A DNA stretch of 64,000 bases, taken from the NCBI RefSeq assembly GCF_026151205.1, contig NC_087077.1:11816983-11880982 (forward strand), written 5' to 3'. Of this stretch, positions 23,724 through 37,000 are shown piece by piece. Made by a program: the position numbers and the translations under genes. The notes under the pieces are model-generated. The model did no database searches. It had not been told where the DNA came from and saw only the letters and a list, made by a program, of their open reading frames with translations. Positions within the stretch are counted from its first letter, which is position 1. Each line of letters opens with the position of its first letter. This DNA comes from Bolinopsis microptera. Taxonomy: Eukaryota > Ctenophora > Tentaculata > Lobata > Bolinopsidae.

Positions 23724-23864
23724 TTGTAGCGCGATGCACTACTGGGTCGCGCGCGCATCAAATAATGCTTCTCGCAACCACAGTAGATCGGCGGTACCTC
23801 GGTAGATCGGCGAGATGCACCACTGTGCCTCACCGAGCTGCGAAGGATTGACATCGTGAATCAA
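23724..23864. mobile_element. GC-rich mini-MITE, family A (best copy)
   Basis: 141 bp, TTGTAGCGCGATGCACTACT ... TTGACATCGTGAATCAA. Exact 8-bp target duplication CATTTTTG at 23716-23723 and 23865-23872. The interior contains repeated AGATCGGCG blocks. Confidence 0.88.
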
Positions 23865-24018
23865 CATTTTTGCTTCGCATCGTCGATCGTTGCTTTGCTT
23901 CGCAGAGTGCAGAGCAACGCGCGATCTCGATGGGTTGACACCGTTAATCAAGAATTATATAATACATAAGTATAACTGTATATAATACATAAGTATAACT
24001 GTTAACACATAAATTACC

Positions 24019-24079
24019 TTTAATTGACGATGTCAATTCATGGCAGCTCGGCGCGGCACAGTAACGCATCGCGCTACAA
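24019..24079. mobile_element. GC-rich mini-MITE, family A short form (61 bp)
   Basis: TTTAATTGACGATGTCAATT ... GCATCGCGCTACAA with exact 8-bp duplication AAATTACC. Only the two end regions of the 141-bp form are kept, so it is an internal deletion derivative. Confidence 0.8.
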
Positions 24080-24208
24080 AAATTACCTGTATTAATATGC
24101 TGCGATTTGAAATCAGAGAAGGTACAGTTTTCTGTTTAGGCTAACCAGAACCTTATAGTTTTATTTAATTGACGATGTCAATTCATGGCAGCTCGGCGCG
24201 GCACAGTA

Positions 24209-24298
24209 TTACTGGGCCGCGCTCAGCCTGTCACTCCGCCAAATCTTTATTCATTTATAATATGTTAATGAACATAATAGCCTGGGGTCCTCAGGTAA
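24209..24298. mobile_element. GC-rich mini-MITE, family D, abutting a family A piece
   Basis: TTACTGGGCCGCGCTCAGCC ... GGGGTCCTCAGGTAA. The left flank is a truncated family A sequence (24160-24208); no matching target duplication remains. Confidence 0.65.
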
Positions 24299-24607
24299 CT
24301 AGATTGTAGATATAATTATATAATTACACATTTTAGGGGAAGAGGTACTGTGTACTGTGTACGGTAAAACTAAATAGGGGTTTTACTGTACCATGAAGTT
24401 ATAGCTGATCAGATCTTACAGTGGATTGTGGATGGAAATCTACCGTCCGTCTACGTCGATAAAAATGGCGGAATTTTGGTTATAATTATAGTTGTACTCT
24501 TAGCTCAGAACTCACAAAATCCTCAAAGCAGTTTGCGATAATAACTAATACACCATCGATACGACTGATCGATGCGACTTGTTATTTACAAAAGGCTCTG
24601 TAACGAG

Positions 24608-24977
24608 CGTACTAAATCACTCTACAGTCGATCTTCGAGATTGTTCTAAAAGGGCCCCCGACAGTTGAAACCAACTTCAATCGATGTATTTTCGGACGCT
24701 GATTCCGAATCACCCCCATGACATAGGGTTAAAATGCTCCCCTGACGAGATATAGGCGAAAAACTGTCTCGATCACGTGATATGACCGTATAAGGAAGTT
24801 AGTCTAATTTCTCGTTAGGGTTAGAGTTTCAGCATATGTTTTTGTTAAGGATTGGGTTAGGGTTAGGGTTGGGGTCAGATAAGAGGGTTAGGGTTTCGAA
24901 TAGTCGTTCAGGACCAGCTAGAGAACGGGTTGAAAAAGTCACGTGACAGTCGAGTGTAGAGTGATTAATTATCATCC
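24608..24977. mobile_element. 370-bp element with telomere-like core (family F)
   Basis: Ends CGTACTAAATCACTCTACAG and CTGTCGAGTG-type inverse ..TGTAGAGTGATTAATTATCATCC form an imperfect inverted repeat on AATCACTCTACA. GCTCTGTAACGAG (13 bp) flanks both sides; the right arm near 39970-39985 has it once, showing the empty site. The core holds GGGTTAGGGTTAGGG. A second 370-bp copy is at 61325-61694 and a fragment at 61948-62010. Confidence 0.8.
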
Positions 24978-25210
24978 GCTCTGTAACGAGTTATTTGATT
25001 GATACTAAGAGTTGAAATCATGAAATAGTTATATTTGATAGAGAAGCCAAGCTCCAAGCTTCAAGTTCAACGAGTGATGAGTTATTTTCTGTACAAACGA
25101 CACAGTCGTAAAATATAAATACACTTATTGTGTCCGAAACACAATAACAAATAAAGTTTTATCATGGCAAGTAGCCATGATACTCAACAGTAATACTTGA
25201 TTGACGATGC

Positions 25211-25400
25211 TTGATACATGTTTCGTATCCAAGTATTTGACGCGGACGGATGTTACTCGTCTAAATTTCTTCGAAGTCGCGCGCCGCTTTCTTCTCGAAA
25301 TGTTATGGCAAGTGCTACGAAGTAGCGCGCGCCGGGCCAGATCATTAACAATGGTCAACCAAGTATCGGCGCGCGAAAAGTGGCATGCTACGTATGTCAA
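25211..25400. mobile_element. GC-rich MITE, family C (190 bp)
   Basis: TTGATACATGTTTCGTATCC ... GGCATGCTACGTATGTCAA with exact 8-bp duplication GACGATGC. The interior holds several GCGCGC hairpins. Its inverse copy in the right arm lies at about 39558-39755. Confidence 0.82.
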
Positions 25401-25447
25401 GACGATGCCAAACCTTTCTTACTGGGCGGCGCTCAGCCTGTAATTAT

Positions 25448-25548
25448 TTGTATCACGTGGTGACCCCCACTGTCGCTTCACTGTAGAGTTTCTACGATAC
25501 AGGGGGAGCCGCGCACTCGTGCGCGGCGGGTCATACAACGTATGACAA
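25448..25548. mobile_element. GC-rich mini-MITE, family B, nested in a family D copy
   Basis: 101 bp, TTGTATCACGTGGTGACCCC ... GTCATACAACGTATGACAA, exact 8-bp duplication GTAATTAT. The flanks (TTACTGGGCGGCGCTCAGCCT left, GGCGGAATGA right) are the two halves of a family D element. Confidence 0.85.
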
Positions 25549-25662
25549 GTAATTATGCCACAGCTTTGATCACAAATCGGCGGAATGAACGCCTGGTGGG
25601 GTCTTCATGTAAACCCTTTCAAGCTCGTACTTGATACATTAAGTTTAACGGGCCTAACCATT

Positions 25663-25711
25663 ATGGCTTCGAGGTTATACTTATGATAAGTATAACCTCG
25701 AAGCCATAACT
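25663..25711. repeat. perfect hairpin, conserved in both arms
   Basis: TTATGGCTTCGAGGTTATAC is followed by its inverse around a TTATGATAA centre. The same palindrome is at about 39272-39321 in the right arm, close to the inner edge of the inverted duplication. Confidence 0.85.
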
Positions 25712-25737
25712 TTATAATTGTAGTCAGCAGAGAGATT

Positions 25738-26119
25738 CTGGATTCGGAGTGCAGGATTAGTCTACTCACTTCACCCCAATCACATATACTGGTGCACCGG
25801 AGACACTCACTTCTGTTAATCTCCCCTCTGCTAATGACAAGGTATGGCGTATCACTCTAACCAGAACTGCAGGTGGTAGAGTCTAGTAGTGATTTACTGT
25901 AACGAGTTAGAGGTGCTCAACATACTGATCTCTGAATCATCGTGCAGTAATAGCGCTATGGAGCACGTACTGAACAGAGACGTATGCAAAGATTAATGTA
26001 CCGTACTCCGACACAGCATCTTGAATACTACCGATTCAACAGGTGACTAATAAACAACCAAGCGTTGGTTTTACCAAAGTAGCATTAACTTTAATTTACA
26101 AATGGTTAAGGATTCTTAA
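25738..26119. other. spacer sequence, no gene recognised
   Basis: Unique sequence just inside the left arm; the match to the right arm stops at GCAGAGAGATTC (about 25725-25737). Only short frames. Confidence 0.4.
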
Positions 26120-28330
26120 TTTAGAACCAGGGATAATTCGGGGCATTCCAGTATTATCACGTTTTTTATATTTTTAGCCTATTATTTTCTAACTACTTCT
26201 TATTTTTCAGTTTCTGTATCACCACTGAAAATGTACTTATATACGATTTCATTATCGTCCAGAAACCAGTGCAACTTGTACGCTATTATTTCAGAGCGGT
26301 GTGGCGAAGGAACATATCGGAATGTAGTGCTACTGACAAGCTGTGACAAAATGTGACGCAGGATGGACATCAAACATGACAAAAAATGCTGTGGTAAGAT
26401 AACTTGGAAGGCTTATCTATTGTTATGTTCTTAGGATGTAGTCATGGTCTTGAAATAATGCAATAATTCGTAGTGGAACACTTTGGGAAAACTTTCAAAG
26501 AGTTTGACTTGTACACATTTTATTTGACGGACATTAAAATAAAAGGGCCCTACAGCGTCCAATTAATGTCCGTTGAATAAAGTCGCAAAGTATATATTAC
26601 AATTTAAAATGACCAAACTTTAGCTGCACATACTTTTTTCTAAACGTCTGCGGCGCTGTAACATTAGCAAAGAATCAAACTCAGATTGCGACCTTGTGCC
26701 TTTGTGGTAAGTATTTTGTCAATGGACCCGGCAAGTGTGAGATTAGGGGTTACGATGGGGTCCTTTAAATTCTGGGGTAAGTCAGAACCGGCAGTATTGT
26801 ATAGTGATATAATTGTTGGACTTGTTGAAGTCTAACACTTTGAAATTGGCTTCGAGCCAAGAAAACTTCTCAATCTGGTTTTTTCAGCTGAGTGCTCCAG
26901 CTGGAAGCTACAAGAAACAAAGATATGACAAGATGTGACACATGTGACGCAGGATGGACATCAAACACTGACAAAAACTGCAATGTGGGTAGAAATTAGG
27001 TGCTTAACTATTATTGTTACACATTATTTGGAGACTCGGACCCGAGCAAGCAATGTTTTAGGTATGGTAGAGCTGGTGCTTGATGGGTTATTAAAAAACT
27101 TGTTGTCATTTGTTAAAATTATGAATATGTTTTTGTTTTTTTTAAAAAAAAAAAAAACCATACTCAAATTGTGACCTTAAACAATTATGATTGTGCGTTA
27201 CATTTCAAAGATAGTCCGAGTTCATTGTTCAAAAAAAACGAGGGTATAAATTTACTTAAAATAACTTTTCCAATTTGGGGGATTCATAACGATCTGCTGT
27301 TTAAAGCTTCCAATTTCTTCAAGTCATGTACACTGAAGTACACGAAATATTGATTGAAACACGTGTTAAGATTGTCTGTTATATGATCAGTTCAGAAGGA
27401 GCAGCTTTGTGTACAACTTGTGACCCTGGCCAGGAACGAAACTAAGGGAGGACTGCGTGTGGTATGGTTTCTATTTTAGGGACCAGGGGATAAATTCAGG
27501 GCATTCTGTATTTATTCACATTTCTATATTTTATATCACATTATTTTTCTAACTACTACTTTATTTTTCTGCTGAGTGTGCGTGGAAGCTACAAGAACAT
27601 AGATTATGACAAGTTGTGCTCTCGTGTGACGCAGGGATGGACATTCAAACATGACAAAACTGCCTGTGGTAAGATAACTTAGAAGCTTGTACTATTGTTA
27701 CACAGTATTTGAGAATCAGTCCCCCGAGCAAGCAATGTTTTAGTTATATTAGTGCTGGTTGCTTGAAGGGTTAGTTAAAACTTGTTCGCTACATTGTTCA
27801 ATTATGATTATTTACATACTCAAATTGTGACCCCTTTAACCAATTATGATTGTGCGTAATGTTAAAGAATAGTACGAGCTTCACTTGTTTAAAAAACGAG
27901 GGTATAAATTGTACTTTAAAATAACTTTTCAATATGTGATTCAAACGATTTGCTGTTTAAAGACTTCCAATTTTTCCGAATCATGTCCACTGGAAGCTAC
28001 AAGAATTTGATATGAACACGTGTGAAGATGTTCCTGATAATATGATCGTTCAGAAGGGCAGCTTTGTGTACAACTTGTGACCCTGGCCAGGAACGAAACT
28101 CAGGGAGGGATGGTTTGTGGTAAGGATTTTATACTTTAGGACCAGGGGATAAATTCAGGGCATTCGGTATCATTCACATTTCTATATTTTATATCACATT
28201 ATTTTCTTACTACTTCTTTATTTTTCAGCTGAGTGTCCAGCTGGAAGCTACAAGAACAATGATTTGACAAGTGTGTAGTTGTGACGCAGGATGACATCAA
28301 ACCTGACAAAACTGCCGTGGTAGATAACGT
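26120..28330 (+). pseudogene. tandemly repeated cysteine-rich (GCC2/GCC3, ephrin-receptor-like) exons, decayed
   Basis: Three to four direct repeats of about 650-690 bp. Each has TTTTTCAG then an exon-like block reading, in the least damaged frames, CPAGSYKN, CDTCDAGWTS and DKNCNV, followed by a GTAAGAT-type donor. Blocks lie at about 26315-26395 (partial), 26888-26988, 27573-27670 and 28230-28320. Two repeats hold a second block, CTTCDPGQERNSGRDGL (about 27405-27470 and 28058-28125), again before GTAAG or GTATG. The spacing of Cys and the CPAG-Y-x(n)-C-x-x-C pattern is that of the GCC2/GCC3 domain of extracellular and receptor proteins. One-base indels break every copy differently, so I cannot assemble a transcript. 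Confidence 0.5.
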
Positions 28331-29560
28331 AGAAGCTTTATACTATTGTTACTCATTATTTGAGACTCGGGTCCACCGAGCATAGCAATGGTTTTTATTA
28401 TGTTAGATGCTGGTCTGCTTGGAAGGGTTCGGGTTAGGATAGAATGTTAAAATAACGGTTATTAATTATTGTATCACACAATCCAAAATTACTCAGGTCA
28501 CGTGATTCATATGATATATTACAGTGAGCTGCACGGGACGAAAGATGAGTGGTCAACTGCAATCAGAAACAACAAACACTTTCCAGTAATTCAAGGAACT
28601 GTGGTGGAAAAGGAACTTGCTCGGACTCAGGCAGGAGCTCTCTACAAACGGGAGCAGCGAGGGTGACTGCAACTCAGGAACGGGATTTATTTTTCCAATT
28701 TAAAGAACCCGGTGTTTACTCAGTTTTGAAAACAGTAAAAGTTGCTAAATAACCATAGCATCACCACAAAGGATTTACTAAACCCTTTATATTTTATACA
28801 GCCAGGCTAAAGTTCTCATTCAGACCGACAGAAAGCTAAAGGGGGAAATAAAATAGGGAAGAGTCATTACTATAGTTGAAGCCTAATTAAATAACAAAAC
28901 TACAGCTAAATGACTCTTAATGGATGATACGGCATTTAACTTAGATATCTAATAAATAAATCTCAATAGTGACTAGTCGTGCTTCCCTTAGTGAATATGT
29001 ATGACGACCTGAACTTCAGTCTCCTGAAGCCTCCATAGAGTTATCGAGGTAACCTGCCCTGATAGATCTAAACACAGGGAACAGTAACAACCTATTTTCT
29101 TATTAGGTCATTTGTAAAGCAAATTGAATTTCGCTAATCAAAGATTTAAAAAAGTTTTTTAATACAAATGTTTACGTTATGTTATTACGTTATTTTAACA
29201 TGGAGACCTAGTTTTGTATTTACAACGAAAAGCCTCAATTTTTGTTAAAAACAATTTATTCAGAATTCAGACCCTTGCGCAGCGGAACGAACTGTTGTAC
29301 TGACAAGACACTATGTGAACCCTTTGTGAAGTGTTTGTTGAGCTGAGGCACTAAGGTTGGGGTACAAAAGCGGAAAGAATATTCTTTGGTTGACTTATTT
29401 ATCAACACTTATTAAACAAAAATGTTCAATCAATATCCAATAATATTAAACATTATTAGGTTATATCTTTTTTGCTGTTCTATGTATAAGACAATAGGAA
29501 CTTCTTTGTGTTCGTTTTATCCTACTTTCAGAAACTACAATTACGGTAGGTAACTTATTA
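28331..29560. other. no gene recognised
   Basis: Continues the AT-rich spacer. Two overlapping short frames at 28469-28752 have no domain I recognise. Confidence 0.4.
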
Positions 29561-29564
29561 TTAA

Positions 29565-29945
29565 TTTGAGTGGTCACTTTAAGGGGGCTGGGGTGGTCTT
29601 CATGGAATTTTCTCAAAATCGAGAGGGAATATTTTTGTTTCTGTTTTAAGTGGTGTGGAGGGGGGGACGGTGATATCTATAAGATGCTTTTAATCGATAG
29701 AAAAATATTGTTCCTAGCGAAATTATCGCTGGTTAAAAAGTCAGCGCTTGTGTGTAATTTTATTGCGCAAGCGTTTTACAATCGCCTGCCCTGAATAACG
29801 AGGTCTAAAAATCTATCTTTGCCTACATTTTTTTCAGCCAATCACCATCAAGACTTTCAGGATTATGTTCTTAGGTCCATTTAGAGATGAGTATTTTACA
29901 GGCAAATTTTGAGATAGGCCTGTTTAAAACATTTTATTCGATTTT
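29565..29945. repeat. dispersed repeat shared with 53190-53560
   Basis: AGGGGGCTGGGG.., GTGATATCTATMAG, AAAAATATTGTTCCTAGC and AATTATCGCTGGT match the non-coding left part of the Harbinger-like element in WAVE intron 5, same orientation, with moderate divergence. Probably a decayed relative lacking the Myb-like gene. Confidence 0.65.
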
Positions 29946-29984
29946 TTAAAATCTTGGACATGATTTTAACGATTTTTCGTGGTG

Positions 29985-30145
29985 GAGGAAGAGGAGGAGG
30001 GAGAGGAGGTCGGCGGAGGAAGGAGGAGGAGGAGGAGGAGGAGGAGGTAGCGAGGTGGAGGGAGGAGGAGGAGGAGGAGGAGGAGGATGGAGGATTGGAA
30101 AATTAGGGGTGAAACATGAGCCCCCCCCCCCCCCCCCCCCCGATG
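29985..30145. repeat. GGA triplet tract plus C-run
   Basis: (GGA)n with GGTAGCGAGGTGGA interruptions, then a homopolymer C tract at 30120-30141. Frames here are triplet artefacts. Confidence 0.9.
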
Positions 30146-30179
30146 AGGTCACGAAATCGTTCCCCAGATAAAGGATCTT

Positions 30180-32520
30180 ATTAAATACCAGTAGGTCCTT
30201 CTTTCTGAAATTTTATTTAACATGAATATTTATATATAATAATTTTTCTTACTTTTACTTACTTTCTACATTCTATTATATAATAGTTTAGTAGCTGTCT
30301 GCCTATTGGGAAAATAATTATAAGTGGAAATTTCAACTCTTTTTTGATGAGTTCAAGTTGGATACCTTGACGTCTGGGTTGAGGTGATGTCGTTTCTTCT
30401 TGCTAACGGAGATAGTACAACGTCGCTAGTGAACTCTCACACCATCGTTGTGATGACCAGCTACAAGCTGAAATGGATAATCAAGGAAATGGTAAAAGTC
30501 ATTTGAAATCATGACTTATGTGTCTCTTAGGTTAATTAATTTGATATTTTTTCTATACGAATCACACCCAATCTTAAAACGAAAAGTGATAGTAAATCAA
30601 TTAATCATTAGATCATGTCAAATGATTGAATAATAATTAAACTACAAACATAAGCCTATGATTGTGTCATGATCTTCAATTGTGGTCCATGTATGCTGAT
30701 TGTGCAATGTTATGGATCAGAAATTACTTTGATTGAAATGTTGTAATCTTAAAATTTCTGGATGTGGGAGACAGGGCTGTACAAATTTGAGTTGTACATT
30801 TTTAATTAGGCTGTAAAAGTGGAGATGATGTAAGGCCTTCACGCATAAAAAATAAATGTATGCTCAATGTAAGTTTCCACATGACGTAATATATATATGT
30901 TCATCAATATGTTGATTTAGCTGTAGAGCTTGATCGTTTACAAATTATGTGAATGCATGATAATGTATGATATTTAACCTATGGACATGTATGCTAACAA
31001 ATGAAACTGACAAATCCAAAAGCATATCTATCTCACTTTTATATTAGGGATCATTGAAAACTTCTATGCACCTCAACCTATGGAATAATAATGTACATGT
31101 ATATATGTCCACTCTTGTCTAGAACTTCACAAAAATCCCAGCGAAACACATGCCATTGGTTCAAAACCAGAACCCGAAACCCATGCATTCCCATTGTTAC
31201 TGAGGGATTGTCGACGCTATCTTTTCCCCCACTACCGTTTGCCCTTCTAGATCACGCAGGACCATGCGACCCTGTCACCAATCAGCGATTTTTTACCCAA
31301 TCAGTGATCTCATCAGGGGTTAAAGGGATGAAAAATGTTTTTAGAAAATTACAGACCAATACAGCTGGAGTATTATCCATAGCCTGCAGTTATTCCAAGT
31401 TGATCCAGAGAAAAATATAAAATAAGTGTAAACACGAAGACATTATATTTGAAACTTACACTCGATTTCTTCCAATTCCACTATTATACACCAAATGCCT
31501 GATTGTTTGTTTTATAAACAAAAGTTAATTTATTTCCAATTATTCCTATCATTACAAATCATAAATTTTTGAATTTAGTTATGTTTAAATGCCACATCAT
31601 CATAGTTCGGGTAAAAGTTTATAATATTGATTGATTGGGAATCCCGGTTTACTCGATTAATGTTTTACTCAAAATTATAATACAAAACTGTAATATGATA
31701 TAACTATAGAAGAAATTTTATTATTAATTATAAAATTAAGAGATTGATCTATTTGACAACAATTTATTTTGTTTTTGGTTAAAGGTGTGCTGACTCTAAC
31801 ACCTATGATTTTACCTAATATTTAGTGTTTACTAGGTAGACATTGACTTAGGGTAGGTATTTTTCTCTTACGGTGATATTAAGAATTTGGTATATTTCTT
31901 AATTGTTTATGACAATTCTCCATTATTGAGACGTTTTTAATATTTAATTTAAGAGGGTCTTTTTTATAGGAATGGTTCACAGTGTGATACAGATTCCAGT
32001 TTATATATTTGAAGTGATTTTGGACACGTTATTTGAGTTTGCGGTATTGGTAAAATAAAAATAATAGCGTTTTTGACGATAGTGGGCTTATATTTAGACA
32101 TCTATTAACACTAGCCGTTCAGAAGTTCTGATACATTAGCCACAAAACCCATTCTCCATATGCAATGCCAGAAAGAAAATCTATTGTTGTTAGGCACTAT
32201 AATGTATCTAATGGTCACATTTTTGTAGTGATTAATTAACTGCAGTTGTCTAATTACATTCCTTGGCCTGAATCATTGTAGATTTGGTCAATCTTAACAA
32301 ATATGATACAACTTTGGTTAAAGGGCACGGATTGAACGGTTACAAGGCTATATCTTAGGTAAACAATTGTACACACACAGAATTCCATACCTTATTCTAT
32401 GTGATGTGTCCTCAAAACCTTTTTACTCATTATTTGATGGGTGATCTACAAGTACGGAGTACAATCTTCAGCCTTAAATATGTTGCTTTGAAAAGTTAGC
32501 TATACAGGCACTTGGTTATT
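30180..32520. other. AT-rich, no gene recognised
   Basis: No splice-consistent coding segment or clear repeat seen. A 109-codon frame at 31091-31420 has no recognisable domain. Confidence 0.4.
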
Positions 32521-33610
32521 GTTTTGGAAATGAGGTTAATTCTGTCACAATATATGGAATTTAAAATTTTTGGGCGAATTATTTTTATCTATTTTGGTTT
32601 TGAAAAAGCGGGGGAAAACTTTACATGATGTCATTGTAGTTGATGCAAGTTAAGATCGGTTGATGTTAACATTGTCACAAAATATTATCGAATTCGCCAA
32701 ATAGGTTTTAAAAACAATGATTTATATAATGAAATAGGTCTCCTTTAATAACTCTATATAAATATGAATGTGACAAAGTAACTTGTCTGTGCCCTATTTT
32801 GAGATCTTTATATTCCATAACTTTATTAGATTAAAATTCTTCAAGATAAAATTGGAAGAATATTGTTCCAGAACATCAGAGCTCAAGTTTAACATTTTCG
32901 GCGTTAAATTGTCTAATGTCACTCAAAATGTGACAAAATTAACTTTTCCTGCCCAAACAATATCAAAGATAGTGGGTTTAAAAATTGGAATAGGAATTAG
33001 ATGCTTTATTGCCTTATTAATCGATCCATACTCACGGAAAAGATCGGTTAACTGATGACGTTTACCTAACTCTTATAATAATCTGATGTGACAAAGTACA
33101 TGTCTTGCCCCCTATTTGAAGGAACTATTCCTTATATTAGAATACTATGTAACTTTATCATCTAAAAAATTCGATATAAAACTAGTTTTTTTGCAGCAAG
33201 AGCTGACAGGGTTATATTAATTTTTTTGTTGTGACGAGATTACCCTATTTTTGACCATGTTGCGGTTGTTTTAATTGTGACATGTTTAACTTATTACCAC
33301 CCGATAATGATTATGTGATGGTGCATGGTACTAGCAGGGTTGTTTGATCCATAGTACGTAATACAAAGGGTTTTATGCTGGTCATATCTTTATTTGTTCA
33401 ATTTCTCATGTTTCAGATATCATCAGATTATGTGACAAAAGTAAACTTGACTGTGCCTTCTGTGTTTTATCTTGCGACTATATGATTATAACAATTCCTA
33501 GCACTTCAGGCCTTAAATAAACCTCACTACTCAGCATTGCTTTCTAGGGTTCCCTAAACATCTTACATATTTTTCTTAAATGTGTGACACAGTAAACTGA
33601 GTGCACCATC
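32520..33610. repeat. degenerate dispersed/tandem repeat keyed by TGTGACAAAGTAA
   Basis: The motif TGTGACAAAGT followed by a CTGTGCC-like word recurs near 32769, 32929, 33087, 33432 and 33583, and again at 38022 and 38090 beyond the LINE. The spacing is irregular (about 150-350 bp). The sequence between is AT-rich and only weakly similar. Confidence 0.5.
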
Positions 33611-34049
33611 TAAACGAAAAAAAGTCGTCAAATATGAGGTATGGTCATATGTACACATCTCCCAATCAACGGGACACTCAATTGTTGCAAAAACGCTGCT
33701 AGGGGTCCATAGTCCCGGACAGAGTGTTCTCAATAACTCGCACGTTTTTCACTCTTCCCTGGGGCCCCATTTTCTTGGTCTCACTCATCTGGAGTTGATA
33801 CTTTCATGACTGTTTTCCGTGTACTTATTATATTTTATGTATATAGTAGCTAACCTATATCTACATGTAACAAGAGTTATTTACAGCGAAAAATGGTAGT
33901 TATCCGAAGTAGTTAAAATAGCGTAAGGCCTGTGCAAAGGCCTAGTCTCACCAAGGTAAGCATCACCTTTGTAGTATTTGTTATACGACATATCTCCCAA
34001 AATGTGCTCACCTAACACCTAGCGACTTACTACTTGAACTGACTGGTGA

Positions 34050-37000
34050 ATGGTCTTGCTACAGCTGCATTTCAGAAATTTTCAGTGGGTGCCGTCATGC
34101 CTCTATCACCTCACGTCCTATACAAATCCAAGTCTCAATAAACGAGAAAAATGTCACACTTGCACAAAATTTGGGAACAATAAGACAAATGACAAATGTT
34201 GCTACTGTGACAACCTATCCCACACAAGATGTTCTGCTGGCTATCAGCTGAAGAATTGCTGAGAAAAATTTACCAGCATACGATGTCTCATTAGACAGCT
34301 TAACATGATAAATTTCGTAACACTATTAGGTTTAACCCCTTTAATTCGCGACCACCTTTTCAAATCAAATAGGTGATCATGATGATACTGATGCTGATTG
34401 AAATCTTTGAAAACAGAGTCTAGTCTTTATCAGATAACTGCAAATATTTTACGCGAACGCGATTCAATAAATACGAAGGAGTATGAAGTAAAAAAGTTTT
34501 CTCGCTAACCGTTAGTGTCACTTAATGGGAAAAATTGAAGAATTTCGGGAGAATATGATCAAAACACTCAAAAATACGACCGTTCTCTGCTTCAATGAAA
34601 CAAATTGTAAACGGAATGTTTGCCTTTTCAGGGAGAGGAAGCTCGAACTAGACGGTTCTTCCACCGTATGTTCAGACTCCCGCTAGAGCGTCAAATCGTG
34701 GGGAGGATTGTCTTATATGTTACAAAAAAACTAGTGTGATTATCTGAATAACGTTAAGATGCGCTCTATGTTGCCCGAATATCCTAAGTTTGGAGAAATT
34801 CTTGGATGCAGAACTTACCTTGTAAGGGCAACTAGATACGCGTTAATCTGTAATATTATATCGCTCTCCAAGTGGGGGACTTGAATGGTTTTCCTTGAAC
34901 AATTGAAAATTTTCCTCCGTAACTTAGCAAGGACATCGAAACAAAAATATCATACTGGCGGTGATACTTAACATAGACCTTACTTGAGTACGGTGAGATA
35001 GGATTCTGTTACTATGGATGTGGACACTTTAGCAGGAGCACGGATTTCGCTCCTGTGTTATCAGACAAACTAGAGTCACAGATCACAGTGGACTATCTTT
35101 GACCATATTCGTCAACAATTGCACGCTGTTACAAATTTTGAGTCTAATTTCTGAATCAATCTCTGACCACTTGGCAACTTTTGTACAATTAATGGTTGAT
35201 CAGAATAGGCTCAGTTGTAAACTTCAAGAAGATAAAACAGAAAATCTTCTCGAAGTAATAAACGATGGACGCATCAAAAAGTTCGAGAACGTCATTTCTT
35301 GGCCGTCTAGACTGCGAAATTGGTTAATAACTTTGATTTCTGCTGATGAAAAATTTGAGGTTTCGAGAAAAAAATATAGTGAAACTATACAGACCGAAAT
35401 TTACCTAATGAACGGCAAAAAAGGAGTTAAAACCAGGCCGCCGTGTAAAACACAAGCCGTGGATCCAAGGAATGGTTACGGTGGGCATGTGTGATCGCAA
35501 AAAGAAATTTTATGAAGATTTTGTCACAAACCCGACCTCCTGAAAATGATATTAGGTACAGAAATGAAGAAAGCAAATTTGTGAATAAACACGTGGATAA
35601 GGCCAAACAAAAACAAATATTTAAAACGACATTACTTTCCAAAATATTCTAGCGACAGCAGAAAACAATGCAAATGGTAATAACTTTTTAAACAGAAAGA
35701 AAAAAAGGCAAAATCAAGTAAACAAAATTAACAATAATGGGAGCGAGAATAACAGATTCTCAGCAAATGCGAATAGCTTCATGACTTTTCTTGCAAGATA
35801 GCTGAGACTCTTCAAGAGTGTAATGGTCTCGTATGCTCCGAGGGCCGGACTGTCGGGTCGTAACAGAAACTCAAGAATAGCAAATGGCAAGCGGAGCAGA
35901 ATCTCGAAGACTCGTCCCGCATCAGAAATAAGTGAAATATTAAGGGTATGAAGATTAAGTCGACTTCTGATTTGGAGTATACTTTCCCCTGAAAAATGTG
36001 AGCATATCTTGCGGCCAGGCTTAGCTGCCTAGTCCTCTGCTTCTTACATCAGGGAATGTTTCAAAATAAAATTGAAAATCGCGAAAGTAATTCCACTTCA
36101 CAATGGTGGGTCAGTGCTGATGTTTCAAACTATCGACCATCTCACTACTTTCATGTTTCTCAAAAATCTTTGAAAAATTATGCAAGCGGACTATTAGAAC
36201 TTAATAAGACAGAGATAATCCTATTGACTCTCAATACGGATTTCGAGTGGGCATAGCTGTGAACATGCTTTACTAGAAGCCACAAAAACCATTTCCCACA
36301 GTGGCACTAGAAAAAAGAGTCACAGCAATGCTTCTATGGACTCAGCACCAAGGCTTCGCATGGTTGACAGCAGTATTCTTCTGAGAAAAACTTGAGCACT
36401 ATGGAGTTTCGGGGATTGGTTTATCTGGGTTTCACTCATATCTTACCGATAGAGAGCAATACGTGTGCGTCAACACTGCAAGTCCTCTCACCTAAATCTT
36501 ACTAGGAGAACCACAGGGCTCCATTTCTCGACCAATTCTGTTCATTAATTTTACATCAACCGACCTTCCTCAGATTGTATTAGCTAAACAATATTTATTC
36601 GCTACGACGCAAACCTAATAATATGTACAGGATACATTTGGATAACAACTAATGCAATGGTGCATGAGATTTGACTTTGATAATTGATTTGGGATACTAT
36701 TAAACGGGCTTAAATTGAATGCTAGCATAACTTAAATATATGATCTTTACAAATAGAAAAACTGAGGAATTTAGAAAATTTCATGGGAGCGTGATCGATT
36801 AAAGCTTATTGATCACGAAAAGGTTCTTGGAGGGATCATTGATACCAAGCTAAATTGGCCCCACCCATTAGACATTTAGCCTCTAAAGTATCTAGAAATG
36901 CGGGCATACTCTACAAACTAAAGGCGCTGTACCTAACAAAGCACTCAAGTTGTTTATACTACAGCTTTGTTCAGTCTCACTTGTACTACTGCTGCCAGTT

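Noticed and set aside
24838-24895. Interstitial telomere or chromosome fusion point
   Set aside because: The TTAGGG-like run is short, degenerate and part of a 370-bp repeat with another copy at 61 kb.
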